Of a stretch of DNA of 64,000 nt, positions 45,006 through 54,336 are shown one piece after another (the first letter of the stretch is position 1; every line of letters begins with the position of its first letter). This DNA is from Sinorhizobium arboris LMG 14919 (GTDB lineage Bacteria; Pseudomonadota; Alphaproteobacteria; Rhizobiales; Rhizobiaceae). Made by a program: the position numbers and the translations under genes. Where the stretch lies: contig NZ_ATYB01000014.1 of NCBI RefSeq assembly GCF_000427465.1, positions 1,511,570 to 1,575,569 on the forward strand. Reading direction: 5' to 3'. The notes below the pieces were generated by a model. That model had not been told where the DNA came from. It saw only the letters and a list, made by a program, of their open reading frames with translations, and did not search any database.

Positions 45006-45488
45006 ATGATCGAGTCTCAAGCAAAAGTCGATGGTTTCGATCTGAAGATCCTGGCGGCACTGCAAAAGGATTCGAACCTCTCGCAGCGCGAGCTGGCCGA
45101 GAAGGTAGGGTTATCGCAAAATGCCTGCTGGCGCCGTCTGCAGCGGCTTCACTCAATTGGAATGATCCGCGGATCCCACAGCGATATAGACCTCGGCGCG
45201 TTGGGCCTCGATCTGATCGTGTTTGTCATGATTCGCACCCGTCACCACTCCAAGGAGTGGAGCGACGGCTTCAGGGCGCATGTTGAACGGCTTCCGGAAG
45301 TCATCGATTTTTACCGAATCGGCGGGGAATGGGACTACCTGATCAAAGTCGTCACCAGAGGCATGTCCGGCTATGACGCCTTTTATCAGAAGCTCATCAC
45401 AAATTTCGACCTCGCGACCGTGACGGGCTTCTTTTCGATGGAAGCGATCATTGACAACCGTCCTGTGGATTTGACACGTCTCCGGTAA
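45006..45488 (+). CDS. Lrp/AsnC-family transcriptional regulator
   Basis: The 160-residue protein has the N-terminal helix-turn-helix (SQRELAEKVGLSQNACWRRLQRL, about residues 25-47) and a C-terminal RAM ligand domain. The ATG at 45006 is chosen because the upstream frame is unconserved. It is transcribed away from the class V PLP gene across a 98-base gap and probably activates it in response to an amino acid such as cysteine; this is inferred from arrangement. Confidence 0.93.
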   Translation: MIESQAKVDGFDLKILAALQKDSNLSQRELAEKVGLSQNACWRRLQRLHSIGMIRGSHSDIDLGALGLDLIVFVMIRTRHHSKEWSDGFRAHVERLPEVIDFYRIGGEWDYLIKVVTRGMSGYDAFYQKLITNFDLATVTGFFSMEAIIDNRPVDLTRLR

Positions 45489-45669
45489 GGCTTTGAGCTG
45501 CGCAGTTTCAAGGCCATTTTCGATCGCATTCGGCCTGTATCGGCCGCGGCGCAAGTCGCTTACGATTGCCGCAGCGTCGCTTGTGGGCGTTTGAAATCCC
45601 GACACATGTGGCCTCATGCCGCTCCCGTCCGACCGAATGCGGCGGCACGACAAGAGGGGGAGATCTGCC

Positions 45670-46836
45670 GTGAGCTACATCATCAGCACCGCCTATGCCG
45701 CGGTCCTTCTCAGTGCCGTTTTCGTCATCGTCCGCTGGGGCAACGTCCACTGTCGCGGGCAAACTCCCGTCGGCATATGCACGTTCGTGGCGCTGCTGTT
45801 CACCGCTGGCCTGGATATGGGGCTGGTTATGCTTCCCTTGACCGAATTTCCGGCCTATGCGGCTGACAGGGCCTACGGCTTCACTAATCCGCTCGCAATC
45901 GAGTTCGGCATGTGGGGTCCGCTGGTCTGGATGATGTACTTCCTCTCGGCTTTTTACTTCGTGGTGCTCGAACCCCGGCTTCAGGTCTTCGAGATCGCAA
46001 TCGTCAAATGGCTCTACAATCTCACGGTCATCGCGACCTGCGCGTTCACGTGCTATCTCTTCCTCACGGCCCTGCCGAGCTATGTCGAGGGAATCTCGAC
46101 GCCCGTGTGCTGGGCGATCGTCGTCACCGTCATCGGGGCATCCGTCTATTCCAGCAGCAATGTCAATTTCATGAAATGGCTGGCCGTCACCTCGACATGG
46201 ATGTTCGTGACACTGGCTCTCGTGGCGCTGTTGGCTGCCGCCTATTACTACAGCGACATCGGCGTCAGCGGCCTTGCGTCGAATGTGGGTCTGCTGTCGG
46301 ACTATTTTGCAAATCTGCACCGCTTCGTCAGCCCTATCACCGAATATCACGAGTTCTATCTGTTCTGGTGGTTCTCCTGGAGCATCATGATCGGCCAGTT
46401 CGTTTCGATGTTCGTCGGAGGACTTGGGACATGGCGGCTGGCCGTCGCCATGATCCTCTTGCCTTCGATCCCCTTGGCCGTATGGTTCGCGGTGCTTTAC
46501 ATCTATTTCCAGCAGCAGATCGTCATTCCGATCTGGTTGAACTGGTTCATGGTCACGGTCGGCATCATATTCGTCGTGAACTCGCTCGACTCCCTGATCC
46601 GCCTTTACGGGCTCAATCTCGGCTGGACGAAATCGCGGCTCGGCGGGGGAATATACTATCCGCTGCACTTCCTCCTTCAGCTCGGCCTCGTGATGGCTTA
46701 CCAGTTCACGCCGTTCAGGATCGAATGGGTGGGCGTCATCGTGATCGGCATTTACGCGGCGATTTATGCGCTCATTTTACGGCATCACACGCACGTCCGG
46801 GCGGCAGTGACCGAAGCCCGGAGTGCGACAGCGTAG
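45670..46836 (+). CDS. Short BCCT-family transporter
   Basis: The 388-residue membrane protein has about eleven hydrophobic helices. FYLFWWFSWSIMIGQF is the betaine/choline/carnitine transporter signature. Normal BCCT proteins are over 500 residues; this short form is one I recall in rhizobia, so it need not be broken. The GTG at 45670 is eight bases after GGGGGAG. Substrate is perhaps a quaternary amine. Confidence 0.8.
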   Translation: MSYIISTAYAAVLLSAVFVIVRWGNVHCRGQTPVGICTFVALLFTAGLDMGLVMLPLTEFPAYAADRAYGFTNPLAIEFGMWGPLVWMMYFLSAFYFVVLEPRLQVFEIAIVKWLYNLTVIATCAFTCYLFLTALPSYVEGISTPVCWAIVVTVIGASVYSSSNVNFMKWLAVTSTWMFVTLALVALLAAAYYYSDIGVSGLASNVGLLSDYFANLHRFVSPITEYHEFYLFWWFSWSIMIGQFVSMFVGGLGTWRLAVAMILLPSIPLAVWFAVLYIYFQQQIVIPIWLNWFMVTVGIIFVVNSLDSLIRLYGLNLGWTKSRLGGGIYYPLHFLLQLGLVMAYQFTPFRIEWVGVIVIGIYAAIYALILRHHTHVRAAVTEARSATA

Positions 46837-47096
46837 GGCTTACGGGTTGAGACCGCGGGGTGGCGTCCTTGAGGCTGGATTGCAACCGCAGGGGCGGGTC
46901 GGCAGCGGGCTTCTGCACCGTGTCTGCTCCGATCCGTCCAAAACCAAAACCCTTGCGTCTTACGGAGACGTTTCCAAAATGCCCGGTTGCGGTATGGCCG
47001 GCTCGATTCAGAGAAAATTAACCACGGCAGGCATCGGCGACGTCCTTCGCCGATGTTTGCCCCGCTTTGCGCGCATTCACCTCACCATGATGGGGG

Positions 47097-47261
47097 ATGG
47101 ATAAAGCGGGAATCGCCTTTCTGGTGCTTATACTCGTGCTCATCTCTATCGTGATGAGCATACTGGCGGTCGAGCGGGAACCGGACGCACCACCCACCGG
47201 ATCGATCATCGCCCCAGCCGTCAGAACCCGTCAGGGCCGCCAAGCGTCCCGCAGAAGCTGA
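47097..47261 (+). CDS. Small single-helix membrane protein
   Basis: A 54-residue frame has one N-terminal hydrophobic helix (AGIAFLVLILVLISIVMSIL) and a basic proline-containing tail. The ATG is right behind a GGGGGA run, an unusually short spacing. No family is recognised. It lies alone in the 700-base gap between the BCCT and TrkH genes; the rest of that gap holds only an inverted repeat, GCCCTGGCC with GGCCAGGGC near 47300. Confidence 0.5.
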   Translation: MDKAGIAFLVLILVLISIVMSILAVEREPDAPPTGSIIAPAVRTRQGRQASRRS

Positions 47262-47533
47262 CGGTTATTTGGGGGTAGCCTTCTTCCCCCGCTGCCCTGG
47301 CCCTTACCGTGCTTCAACGGCCAGGGCTGCAGATCAGTCGCGCACGCTGAGTAGAGGTCGCGGTTCCCCCGTGCAACGGTCACGCACCTTTGCTAAGGCC
47401 CTTGAATGCCTTCAGCCTTTTGTGAAGTAAGCCGCCGAAAATATCCCTTCTCATCTTCTACACAGTCGGTAGGGTGCGGATGCTCTGCAAATGCACCTAC
47501 CGGTAAGGCCGAAACAGATAGTGGGGACGAAAA

Positions 47534-48991
47534 ATGACCACCGATCGACTCCGCTTTGTCCTCTTCCTCAACGGTCTCTTTATATTGGCGTTGGCGGTGG
47601 CCATGCTGGTGCCGGCGATCGTCGATTTCGCCGCTGACGACGGCAAGGATGCTATCATCTTCGTGAGCAGTGCAGCAGCGATCGGCGCTCTCGGATCTAT
47701 GTTCATCGCCGCCTTCAAGCAGGATCAGATCGACCTCACCGACCGCAGGACGGGGCTCCTCATAACGGTCAGTGCCTGGCTTTCGGTCTCAATTGTCGGA
47801 GCCGTCCCACTGTATAATTCGGGACTCGGCCTCAGTTGGACCGATGCAGTGTTCGAAACAGCATCCGCCTTGACGACGACGGGTTCCACGATCCTGGTGG
47901 GGCTCGATGACATGCCGCCGGGACTCTTGATTTGGCGCTCGCTGCTGCAATGGCTCGGCGGGATCGGCATCATCGTCATGGCGCTCAGCGTGTTTCCGGC
48001 ATTGCGCGTCGGTGGCATGCAGCTCTTCCGCTCCGAGTCGTCCGACATTTCCGAAAAGCCATTTCCGAAGGTGCACCAGATCGCCCGCAACATCCTGATC
48101 GTGTACGTATCGCTCACTTTGGCTTGCGCCGTGTCGCTCGACATCGCCGGTATGTCGACTTTCGATGCCGTCAATCATGCGATGACGACGATCGCGACAG
48201 GTGGCCATTCGACCAGAGACGCCTCGATCGGCTTCTACAATTCCCTGGCGATCGAGATCGTCACGATCGTTTTTATGATTTCCGGTGCGCTACCGCTCGC
48301 CTTTTACGCCGTGTTTCTTCTGAACCGCGGCAAGCGCAGCGCCATCGAAGGGCAGATAATACCTTTTCTGTCAGTGCTTGCTGCGGCCATCCTCGCCTGC
48401 ACGGCGTGGAACATCAGCCAAGGCATGTCGCCGCCCGTCGCCCTGCGGCTGTCCGCCTTCAACGTCACCTCGATCATGACGGATACCGGCTTTGCCACCG
48501 CCGATTTCTCCACGTGGGGGAGTTTCGCCGTAGGCCTCTTCTTCATGCTGTATCTCGTCGGCGGCTGTGCCGGTTCGACGGCGGGTGCGATCAAGATATT
48601 CCGCTGGCAGATCCTCTTCGAAGGGACCGGGCGAGCCCTTCGCATCATGCTTTACCCGCAAGCCGTTGTGCCGGTCCGCTTCCAGGGCAAGTCCGTCGAC
48701 GACGTGGCGATCAGCAACGTCCGCAACTTCTTTTTCCTCTACATCATGACCCTGCTCTTCATGTCGCTTCTCGTGATGGCGACGGGGCTTGATTTTCTTT
48801 CGTCCATCTCTTCGGTCGCGCAAGCCATGGCGAATGCAGGGCCAGGCCTCGGCCCTGTCGTCGGGCCGGCAACAAATTTCGCCGCCATACCGGACACCGC
48901 CAAGTGGCTGATCGCCTTTGCGATGGTCATAGGGCGATTGGAACTTGTAACGTTTCTCGCCGTCCTCCAGCCCTGGTTCTGGCGCCGGTAA
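47534..48991 (+). CDS. trkH: TrkH-family potassium uptake protein
   Basis: The 485-residue membrane protein has the four-fold pore-loop design of Trk/Ktr channels. The filter segments are TTTGST, TGGHST, TDTGFA and NAGPGLG. It would import potassium together with a TrkA-type regulatory subunit encoded elsewhere. The ATG follows GTGGGGACG. The next gene begins five bases after the stop but looks unrelated and marks the edge of the accessory region. Confidence 0.94.
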   Translation: MTTDRLRFVLFLNGLFILALAVAMLVPAIVDFAADDGKDAIIFVSSAAAIGALGSMFIAAFKQDQIDLTDRRTGLLITVSAWLSVSIVGAVPLYNSGLGLSWTDAVFETASALTTTGSTILVGLDDMPPGLLIWRSLLQWLGGIGIIVMALSVFPALRVGGMQLFRSESSDISEKPFPKVHQIARNILIVYVSLTLACAVSLDIAGMSTFDAVNHAMTTIATGGHSTRDASIGFYNSLAIEIVTIVFMISGALPLAFYAVFLLNRGKRSAIEGQIIPFLSVLAAAILACTAWNISQGMSPPVALRLSAFNVTSIMTDTGFATADFSTWGSFAVGLFFMLYLVGGCAGSTAGAIKIFRWQILFEGTGRALRIMLYPQAVVPVRFQGKSVDDVAISNVRNFFFLYIMTLLFMSLLVMATGLDFLSSISSVAQAMANAGPGLGPVVGPATNFAAIPDTAKWLIAFAMVIGRLELVTFLAVLQPWFWRR

Positions 48992-48996
48992 ATGTC

Positions 48997-49455
48997 ATGA
49001 TCAACGAACTCAGCCAGCTGCTCGCTCTTGACCGCAAGAATGAACTGTCATCGCTGCAGCCGGTATCCCATCGCGATGTAATGACTATTGCCGAACTCTA
49101 CCCCAACATTTCCGAACAGTACCTGGAGTTCATTCGAAAGATCGGGACGGGATCAACGACGCGGGAATTCAACATCTACGAACCGGAGCCCGCATGCCTC
49201 GTTGAACAGCACCCATCGTTTAGGCTTTATCAGTCAGACGCCTACCAAAGTGTATACGGCCGACGACCTGAAGGGGACGCCATCCCTGCCGATGCGGTTG
49301 CCATTGGGGATAGTGGCGCCACTTGGCGATATTGCCTTTGCCCTGAACTAGGGGAAGCGGTTTTTTGTCTCGACATGGCCGGACCAACCTTCGAAACGGA
49401 GGCGGAGAACTTCTTCTCCTTCGTAGCTCAAACCGTCATGCTGGGAAGAAAGTAG
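48997..49455 (+). CDS. SMI1/KNR4 (SUKH) family immunity-like protein
   Basis: The 152-residue protein fits the SUKH fold: an N-terminal LYPNISEQYLEFIRKIGTGS segment, then FNIYEPE, a central GDSGATWRYCLCP strand pair, and a final helix. SUKH proteins neutralise diverse nuclease toxins of polymorphic toxin systems. No toxin gene is adjacent. Its base composition is lower in GC than trkH. It opens the run of solitary immunity-like genes. Confidence 0.75.
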   Translation: MINELSQLLALDRKNELSSLQPVSHRDVMTIAELYPNISEQYLEFIRKIGTGSTTREFNIYEPEPACLVEQHPSFRLYQSDAYQSVYGRRPEGDAIPADAVAIGDSGATWRYCLCPELGEAVFCLDMAGPTFETEAENFFSFVAQTVMLGRK

Positions 49456-49500
49456 TGCATCCGAAAACAAGACGCGGTCTGCTAGTCTATGGGGGCGGAA

Positions 49501-49587
49501 ATGAAATGGGTTAAGGCATTCACATTGAACATCGTCGCTCTCGTCTTGGCAGCCGGAATTGGTCTTGTTGCGTCACGGAACGATTGA
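49501..49587 (+). CDS. Possible 28-residue membrane peptide
   Basis: MKWVKAFTLNIVALVLAAGI begins a one-helix frame ending with a TGA. It has only a weak GGAA site. It may be real or chance. Confidence 0.25.
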   Translation: MKWVKAFTLNIVALVLAAGIGLVASRND

Positions 49588-49715
49588 GCCCCACCGGTTA
49601 CTCGATGACCTCCGTTCCGGGAAACCAATACCGTGAGGAATGAGACCGCCCTTAAGGAACCTTCGGGGCCTTAAGTGTTTCTAGACTAGGATCATTAATC
49701 CAGTCACCGAGATCA

Positions 49716-50849
49716 TCACTGGACACGCTGAATTTCATCCAGGAGCCATTCCCTGAACACGCGAATCTTGCGGGAACTCTCCCGTTCCTCCGGGTAGACA
49801 AGCCAGAGGCTGATCCCGTTGCGGGCGATGACATCGAAAAGTTGCACCAAACGTCCGGCCTTGATGTCCGGCGCGAATAACGCTGGTGTAAGCAATGCAA
49901 CCCCTTGTCCAGCGATTGCGGCCTGGCTGACCACTATCTGCGTGTTGAAAAAGACCGATGAAGAGATTTTTGGCTCGGAATCCGCAACTCCAGCCGCCTT
50001 GAACCACGCTCGCCACCAGTCATCATCTCTTAGCAACGGCAGCGTAAGGAGATCGGAAGGTGCCGATATGTTGCCCGCCCCTGCCAGGAAGTCTGGACTG
50101 CAGAATGGAGCAAACTCCTCAACCATTAGCTCATGGGATATCAGACCCGGCCAGCGACCGTTACCCGCGCGAATACCGACGTCAAACGGCTCGCATCTGA
50201 GGTCGACCACGCGACTCATAGCCTCCAGCCTCAAGTCGAGATCGCGGTGGGCGGTCTGGAATGCCCCCAGGCGCGGTGCCAGCCAATTGGTCGCGAAGGT
50301 ATGGATCGCGGTGATCGAGAGCACGTTCTCGGATGTCCGTGATATCGACGCGCGAAAAGCATGTATGGGCCTGGCGATGTTTTTTAGCCTTTGAGGTCCA
50401 ATATCCACGTATTGCAGAGGCAGTTTACGTTCGACATGCTCGTAAACACTGCTGGATAAGCAGATTCCACCAGGTTCGGCCAATGCCTCCAGCCGCACCG
50501 CGATGTTCACACCGTCCCCGAAGAGATTGTCGCCATCAACGAGGACGTCACCGAGGTTGATGCCGATGCGAAATTTCATTTGGTGGTTTTCGGGTAGATC
50601 GAGGGAGCGCTTTGCCAGATCGGTCTGAATTTCGACCGCAGCCCGCATCGCCTCGACCGGACTGGCGAACTCCGCCAGCACGCTGTCGCCTGCCCCTGAG
50701 AATATCCGACCGCGATGGTTGGAGACTAGATCAGCGATAACAGCCCGGCAGATGCAGAAAGCAGCGTGGGTACGCTCCTCATCAGCCTCCATAAGGTGGC
50801 TGTAGCCGACAACATCGGCCGCGAGAATGACGGTTAGGTGGCGCTCCAT
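49716..50849 (-). CDS. Class III nucleotide cyclase fused to a LysR-type effector-binding domain
   Basis: The 377-residue protein combines two unrelated parts in one frame. Residues 1-165 form a class III adenylate/guanylate cyclase catalytic domain. Metal aspartates 12 (AADVVGYS) and 55 (GAGDSVLAEF) and transition-state residues N115 and R119 (NIAVRLE) are present. Residues about 175-372 match the effector-binding half of GcvA-like LysR regulators (HTFATNWLAPRLGAF to EEFAPFCSPDFL to GQGVALL), without the DNA-binding helix. Cyclases of this type usually carry TPR repeats here. A ligand-gated cyclase is inferred. Confidence 0.85.
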   Translation of the reverse strand: MERHLTVILAADVVGYSHLMEADEERTHAAFCICRAVIADLVSNHRGRIFSGAGDSVLAEFASPVEAMRAAVEIQTDLAKRSLDLPENHQMKFRIGINLGDVLVDGDNLFGDGVNIAVRLEALAEPGGICLSSSVYEHVERKLPLQYVDIGPQRLKNIARPIHAFRASISRTSENVLSITAIHTFATNWLAPRLGAFQTAHRDLDLRLEAMSRVVDLRCEPFDVGIRAGNGRWPGLISHELMVEEFAPFCSPDFLAGAGNISAPSDLLTLPLLRDDDWWRAWFKAAGVADSEPKISSSVFFNTQIVVSQAAIAGQGVALLTPALFAPDIKAGRLVQLFDVIARNGISLWLVYPEERESSRKIRVFREWLLDEIQRVQ

Positions 50850-51114
50850 AGCGGGAATGAAGATAGCGAACTACGAGGCGTAATGCCATTGCCCATTGGC
50901 GCAGCGATGGTGTGCTGGCCATCTCCCGCATCGTATCCTTTAGTTCAATACTCGGTTGTCTCGGCGCAAGAAAGCCTAGCGGCATCTGAGGGCCGTAGGT
51001 GAGTGTCGATCGCTCTCAGGGTATCCATCCGGTCAGGGCCGCGGATAGCAGAATGCCTCCGGCGCTTAATCGTACCGACACGTGCCGGAGGTAACGCCGA
51101 CATCTCAATTGAAT

Positions 51115-51438
51115 TCAATAGATGGGACAATGTTCGTTGATGACTTCGTAGCCGGGCCCGAGTTCCCGTATGATGTCCTCAACAAGCTGGTCAACTGCTT
51201 CGGCAAATCTGATATCTTCCGCTTTGGACCATGGGCTGGGCCCCGGAGGATTGTTCCAATCCAGTGCTGTATCATGCCACACTGCCATACCATGCAATCG
51301 CTGTCGGATTTCATTCGACAAGGACAGCTTGTCTTCAATAGGCCCTACGTCAAAGCGTTGATGAGCGGCGTCATTGGCGCACCAAAGAACTCCGCCGCCC
51401 CATTCAAAGAACAGTTTAATTTTGGGAACTTCGCTCAC
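51115..51438 (-). CDS. Small immunity-like protein, unknown family
   Basis: The 107-residue protein (KLFFEWGGGVLWCANDAAHQRF) starts with GTG eight bases after GAGG. It is acidic, soluble and single-domain. I recall similar small proteins beside polymorphic toxins, but cannot name the family. It lies among other solitary small genes and has no partner on its own strand within 150 bases. Confidence 0.65.
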   Translation of the reverse strand: MSEVPKIKLFFEWGGGVLWCANDAAHQRFDVGPIEDKLSLSNEIRQRLHGMAVWHDTALDWNNPPGPSPWSKAEDIRFAEAVDQLVEDIIRELGPGYEVINEHCPIY

Positions 51439-51606
51439 AGGCAGAACCTCGTTGTTTTGCTTGTCCGATGGTTTTTACCGCGTCAGCGGCTGAACGCGGC
51501 ATGATGATGTTTGCGGAACCAATAAGGCAAACCCGCAAAGGTCATTTCATTGCGCGTCGCAACCGGCGTATTAGTTTTCATGAAAACTCCGGGAGAGAGA
51601 CTCTAC

Positions 51607-51903
51607 TTAACAGACCTCAAGAACTGTTACTTTCGCGGAGACTCTATTCCCTTCACGCATTTCAAACTCGCATCCGGGCTTAAACCGTTCGTATGGGCCG
51701 CTCGGAGAGAGAAATCGCGCAGTTGCAGTCCCAGATCTGCCCATACCCTCTGAGTCAAACTGCAATACAACACTCCATCCTTCTCTCGGCCAGGTCGCCT
51801 CATCTTCTGGAAACTTCGCTGCGGTTGTATAGATCCCAGACGGAGGCAGGTGATTAATTTTCCAATCGGACCATTGGACCCCTACCTTTACTTTATTGTT
51901 CAT
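51607..51903 (-). CDS. Probable immunity partner of the upstream toxin-like gene
   Basis: The 98-residue soluble protein (MNNKVKVGVQWSDWKINHLP) is mostly beta-strand by pattern. It begins 22 bases after the stop of the toxin-tip-like gene at 51926, on the same strand, the usual toxin-immunity order. No family is recognised; the call rests on arrangement, size and neighbourhood. Confidence 0.55.
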   Translation of the reverse strand: MNNKVKVGVQWSDWKINHLPPSGIYTTAAKFPEDEATWPREGWSVVLQFDSEGMGRSGTATARFLSPSGPYERFKPGCEFEMREGNRVSAKVTVLEVC

Positions 51904-51925
51904 CAGAGCAGTCCTGTCTCCCGAA

Positions 51926-52189
51926 CTACCACTTGATCGTAACGCCCTCTAGCTGGTTCAGTTCATCATACCGGGCTGGCCCAATTCCGTCCAACCGCTC
52001 CATGCGCATCATCTGATTGGCTTGGCCGGTGGGAAGTTCCGCTCGCACAACGGTCGACTTGCCAGGGCCATTCATGATCTCGCCCCATTTGGCCGCGTCT
52101 TCTGGAGTTTCGGCAAACCATTTTCCACTGTGTGAGTTCTGGCTTACATCGTAACCGTCCGGTGAGCACCGCAGGTAGCCGATCGTCAT
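51926..52189 (-). CDS. Orphan toxin-tip-like small protein
   Basis: The 87-residue protein has GKWFAETPEDAAKWGEIM followed by LDGIGPARYDELNQL near the end. This layout resembles C-terminal tips of polymorphic toxins, where WF-ET and the closing GIGPARY motif are frequent. A stop codon directly precedes the ATG, so it is not attached to a delivery domain. It could be a cut-off toxin tip or a free toxin. The gene behind it would be its antidote. Confidence 0.5.
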   Translation of the reverse strand: MTIGYLRCSPDGYDVSQNSHSGKWFAETPEDAAKWGEIMNGPGKSTVVRAELPTGQANQMMRMERLDGIGPARYDELNQLEGVTIKW

Positions 52190-52442
52190 TCACCTGAGCG
52201 TACGCTAAACCGTTGCTCAGGCTCCGTTACGCACAATGAGGGCACCGCTGCTGCTCTCCGGCATCTAGTGAAGCAACTTCTTACGCCGACGCGGGTCGTC
52301 TTTGCATTCGAATCGCTTTTTTGCCGCGCTCAAGATCACATCGGCATCCGCGTTCCACTCCTTAGAATCCAGCCCGAAAGGGTCCGAAACGGCCTGTCGC
52401 AAGTTAGAATTTTCACGAGCACGGAACGGGCGGCGGGCTGCG

Positions 52443-52676
52443 ATGCATCCGCAAAATCACAAAGACATTTCCCCGATAAAGACGTTTAACCAAGACGCCA
52501 TTAGTCGGAAACTGTACGTCTGCGTTGATGGCCAAGAGAGGCCGGCAACGCGTGATGAATGCGAGGCGCTCGAGCGGGCAGCGGTCTGGGATCCGGAACA
52601 CGTCGAGGACAGGCTACGCGACCACTTCGCTGGCGTACCAAATAAGTGGACCGAGTCTCTAAAACTCAAGGCGTGA
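52443..52676 (+). CDS. Small protein of unknown function
   Basis: A 77-residue frame (MHPQNHKDISPIKTFNQDAI) reads YVCVDGQERPATRDECEALE and ends in a helical stretch. Codon use looks coding. It lacks a strong ribosome site. No family is recognised, and it ends over the remnant at 52666. Confidence 0.5.
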   Translation: MHPQNHKDISPIKTFNQDAISRKLYVCVDGQERPATRDECEALERAAVWDPEHVEDRLRDHFAGVPNKWTESLKLKA

Positions 52677-52764
52677 GCGCCGACGTCCCCGAAAGCGCTT
52701 GAATGAGCTTATGCGCGATCGCAGGATCAATCTGGAAAATCGCTTCAGGCTCGATTTGAATATC
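52666..52764 (-). pseudogene. C-terminal remnant of an unknown protein
   Basis: About 32 codons read DIQIEPEAIFQIDPAIAHKL, then a further helix and a TGA. The frame looks coding but has no start, because it joins the end of a broken phage gene. It is probably the tail of a lost gene. Confidence 0.4.
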
Positions 52765-52772
52765 CTACCGAG

Positions 52773-53125
52773 TTAGCCTGCAATCCTCCCCTGCACAATG
52801 AAGACGACGGTGTGGTGCCGTCGTATTTGTTCGGGTCACCGTTGATCAGGGCGTAATCGGCGCCATTGGCCGTGACGACGTCGCCGGGCTTCGGCTCGAT
52901 TGGGAGGCCCACAGCCGAAATGTAAATCTGCATATCGCCGGTCTGGATGACCGTGCCGTCGATGTAGCGGGCCCCGTAGGCCATCGGGCACCAGGGTGGC
53001 CGGATAGGACGTTGTGACGGGTTCGCCGTCGTAGACTTGGTCAGGTGGTGTCATTCGCTTGAGTGAGCCGGCTTGGCCAAATTTTGCTATGAGGCGTCCG
53101 CCAGTGGCGCGGGCGCGCGGGAGTA
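52773..53125 (-). pseudogene. Broken phage neck or connector-type protein gene
   Basis: Two overlapping frames join into one protein-like sequence. The first reads ATGGRLIAKFGQAGSLKRMT and ends PATLVP. The second reads AYGARYIDGTVIQTGDMQIY, then GDVVTANGADYALINGDP. A shift near 52985 separates them, and another near 52800 displaces the C-terminus before VVFIVQGRIAG. This resembles a small head-tail joining protein. It is the most distal part of the decayed head module. Confidence 0.6.
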
Positions 53126-53236
53126 ATCAAACCGCATCATGCTCTAGCTCTCCACAGCAGTAAGTTGAGGGAAGCTTGACAGTGCACTCGCCGTGGAAGC
53201 AAAGCTTCCGCATTAAAGCTGGAGCAAGCCAATCTC

Positions 53237-53878
53237 ATGAAAAAGGTGATGGTATCGATGCGGGAGTTCCTCCGCACGGGCGCGTTCGGTCCATTGACGA
53301 CTGACACCACGCTCCTCGACGTGGCGCGAGTCCTGGGTGCTCCGAGCCGTTTCCTAACGGAGCATGCCGAAACGGTCCCCACCTATTGGTGCTACGGCAA
53401 ACTCGAGATCCAATTTGACGCCGATGCACCCTATCGGACGGATTGGTTTCAGATCGAAGATGCCGGCGACCTTGAAGGAGATTTCGAGATCATCACGCAG
53501 GATATCGCCCTTGCTCTCGAAGGTATCACCGGCACCACTCGTCCCTCGACACTGCTCCAAGCAGGCATCTGGAAACCGGAAGAAACGGTTGTATCAATCG
53601 GCGCTGTGGCGGACGACTTAACGCTCAACATCCGGGCGGGAAGGATTGGCGTCATCTATCGCGTGGCCTCGACGTCTATTCCCGGCGGTGATGCCGCCCA
53701 GTTTATTTCCCAAGCAATCGTGGGTGACATCGCATCCACCATCGACCAGAGAAGCGCTGTGATCGACAGCATTTTTTCCCTTCGGACTGACAAAGAACCT
53801 GTGACGTCACTCCCCGATCTGAATATGCATACGATCAGTGGATCGCAGTATTTGGATGCCGTCAAAAGAAGCGCCTAG
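53237..53878 (+). CDS. Immunity-like protein, about 213 residues
   Basis: The protein begins MKKVMVSMREFLRTGAFGPL and has TLLDVARVLGAPSRF with a WCYGKLEIQFD strand. This layout, a leader, a short helix and a Y-G-x-L-E-hydrophobic strand, is one I recall in solitary immunity genes of proteobacteria. The start is uncertain among three ATG codons. Its stop overlaps, tail to tail, the stop of the broken phage adaptor gene. Confidence 0.65.
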   Translation: MKKVMVSMREFLRTGAFGPLTTDTTLLDVARVLGAPSRFLTEHAETVPTYWCYGKLEIQFDADAPYRTDWFQIEDAGDLEGDFEIITQDIALALEGITGTTRPSTLLQAGIWKPEETVVSIGAVADDLTLNIRAGRIGVIYRVASTSIPGGDAAQFISQAIVGDIASTIDQRSAVIDSIFSLRTDKEPVTSLPDLNMHTISGSQYLDAVKRSA

Positions 53879-54302
53879 AACACCAAGGCGCCAGTACATG
53901 GTATGAGGAAGGGCCAGAGCAGCCCCTCGATCGTGGTCACGACAGGTGTTGCGAGCACGACCAGATCATCGATGTCTGTTGAAGAAGAGGTTGAATACTC
54001 GACCTCAAGCTGACCGATTTTCTCGCGTTTCACCGTTTGCGTGCCGGTGACGATGGGGCCGGAATTTCGGTCGATGGGATCGCCTCGCCGTAATAGGTCG
54101 TGGCACCTGTGCGCGGCCAGGCGCGCTCTTGAGCATATCCGCCAGTGCGCGTCCCGCTGAACTTCGGCTAACACCGATCGATCACCAGAGAACCGCGCTG
54201 ACGTGCGGCGGTCTTCTGGGCATCGGTTGTGCCATCGGGAAAGACATAGCCGGCTTCGGTTGCGTACGCCGTGAAGCCGTCGTTGGTGCCGTATCTAGCC
54301 AT
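53875..54302 (-). pseudogene. Broken DnaT-like phage head adaptor gene
   Basis: The frame starts MARYGTNDGFTAYATEAGYV and stops after LVIDRC. The rest continues in other frames: GATTYYGEAIPST, then KREKIGQLEVEYSTSSSTDI and the C-terminal GLLWPFL. Such proteins, annotated as DnaT-like, act as head-tail adaptors in phages of this type. At least two frame changes make it non-functional. Confidence 0.65.
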
Positions 54303-54336
54303 TTTCGCTCCAGCAATAGGCGCTGGCGGCAAGGCG

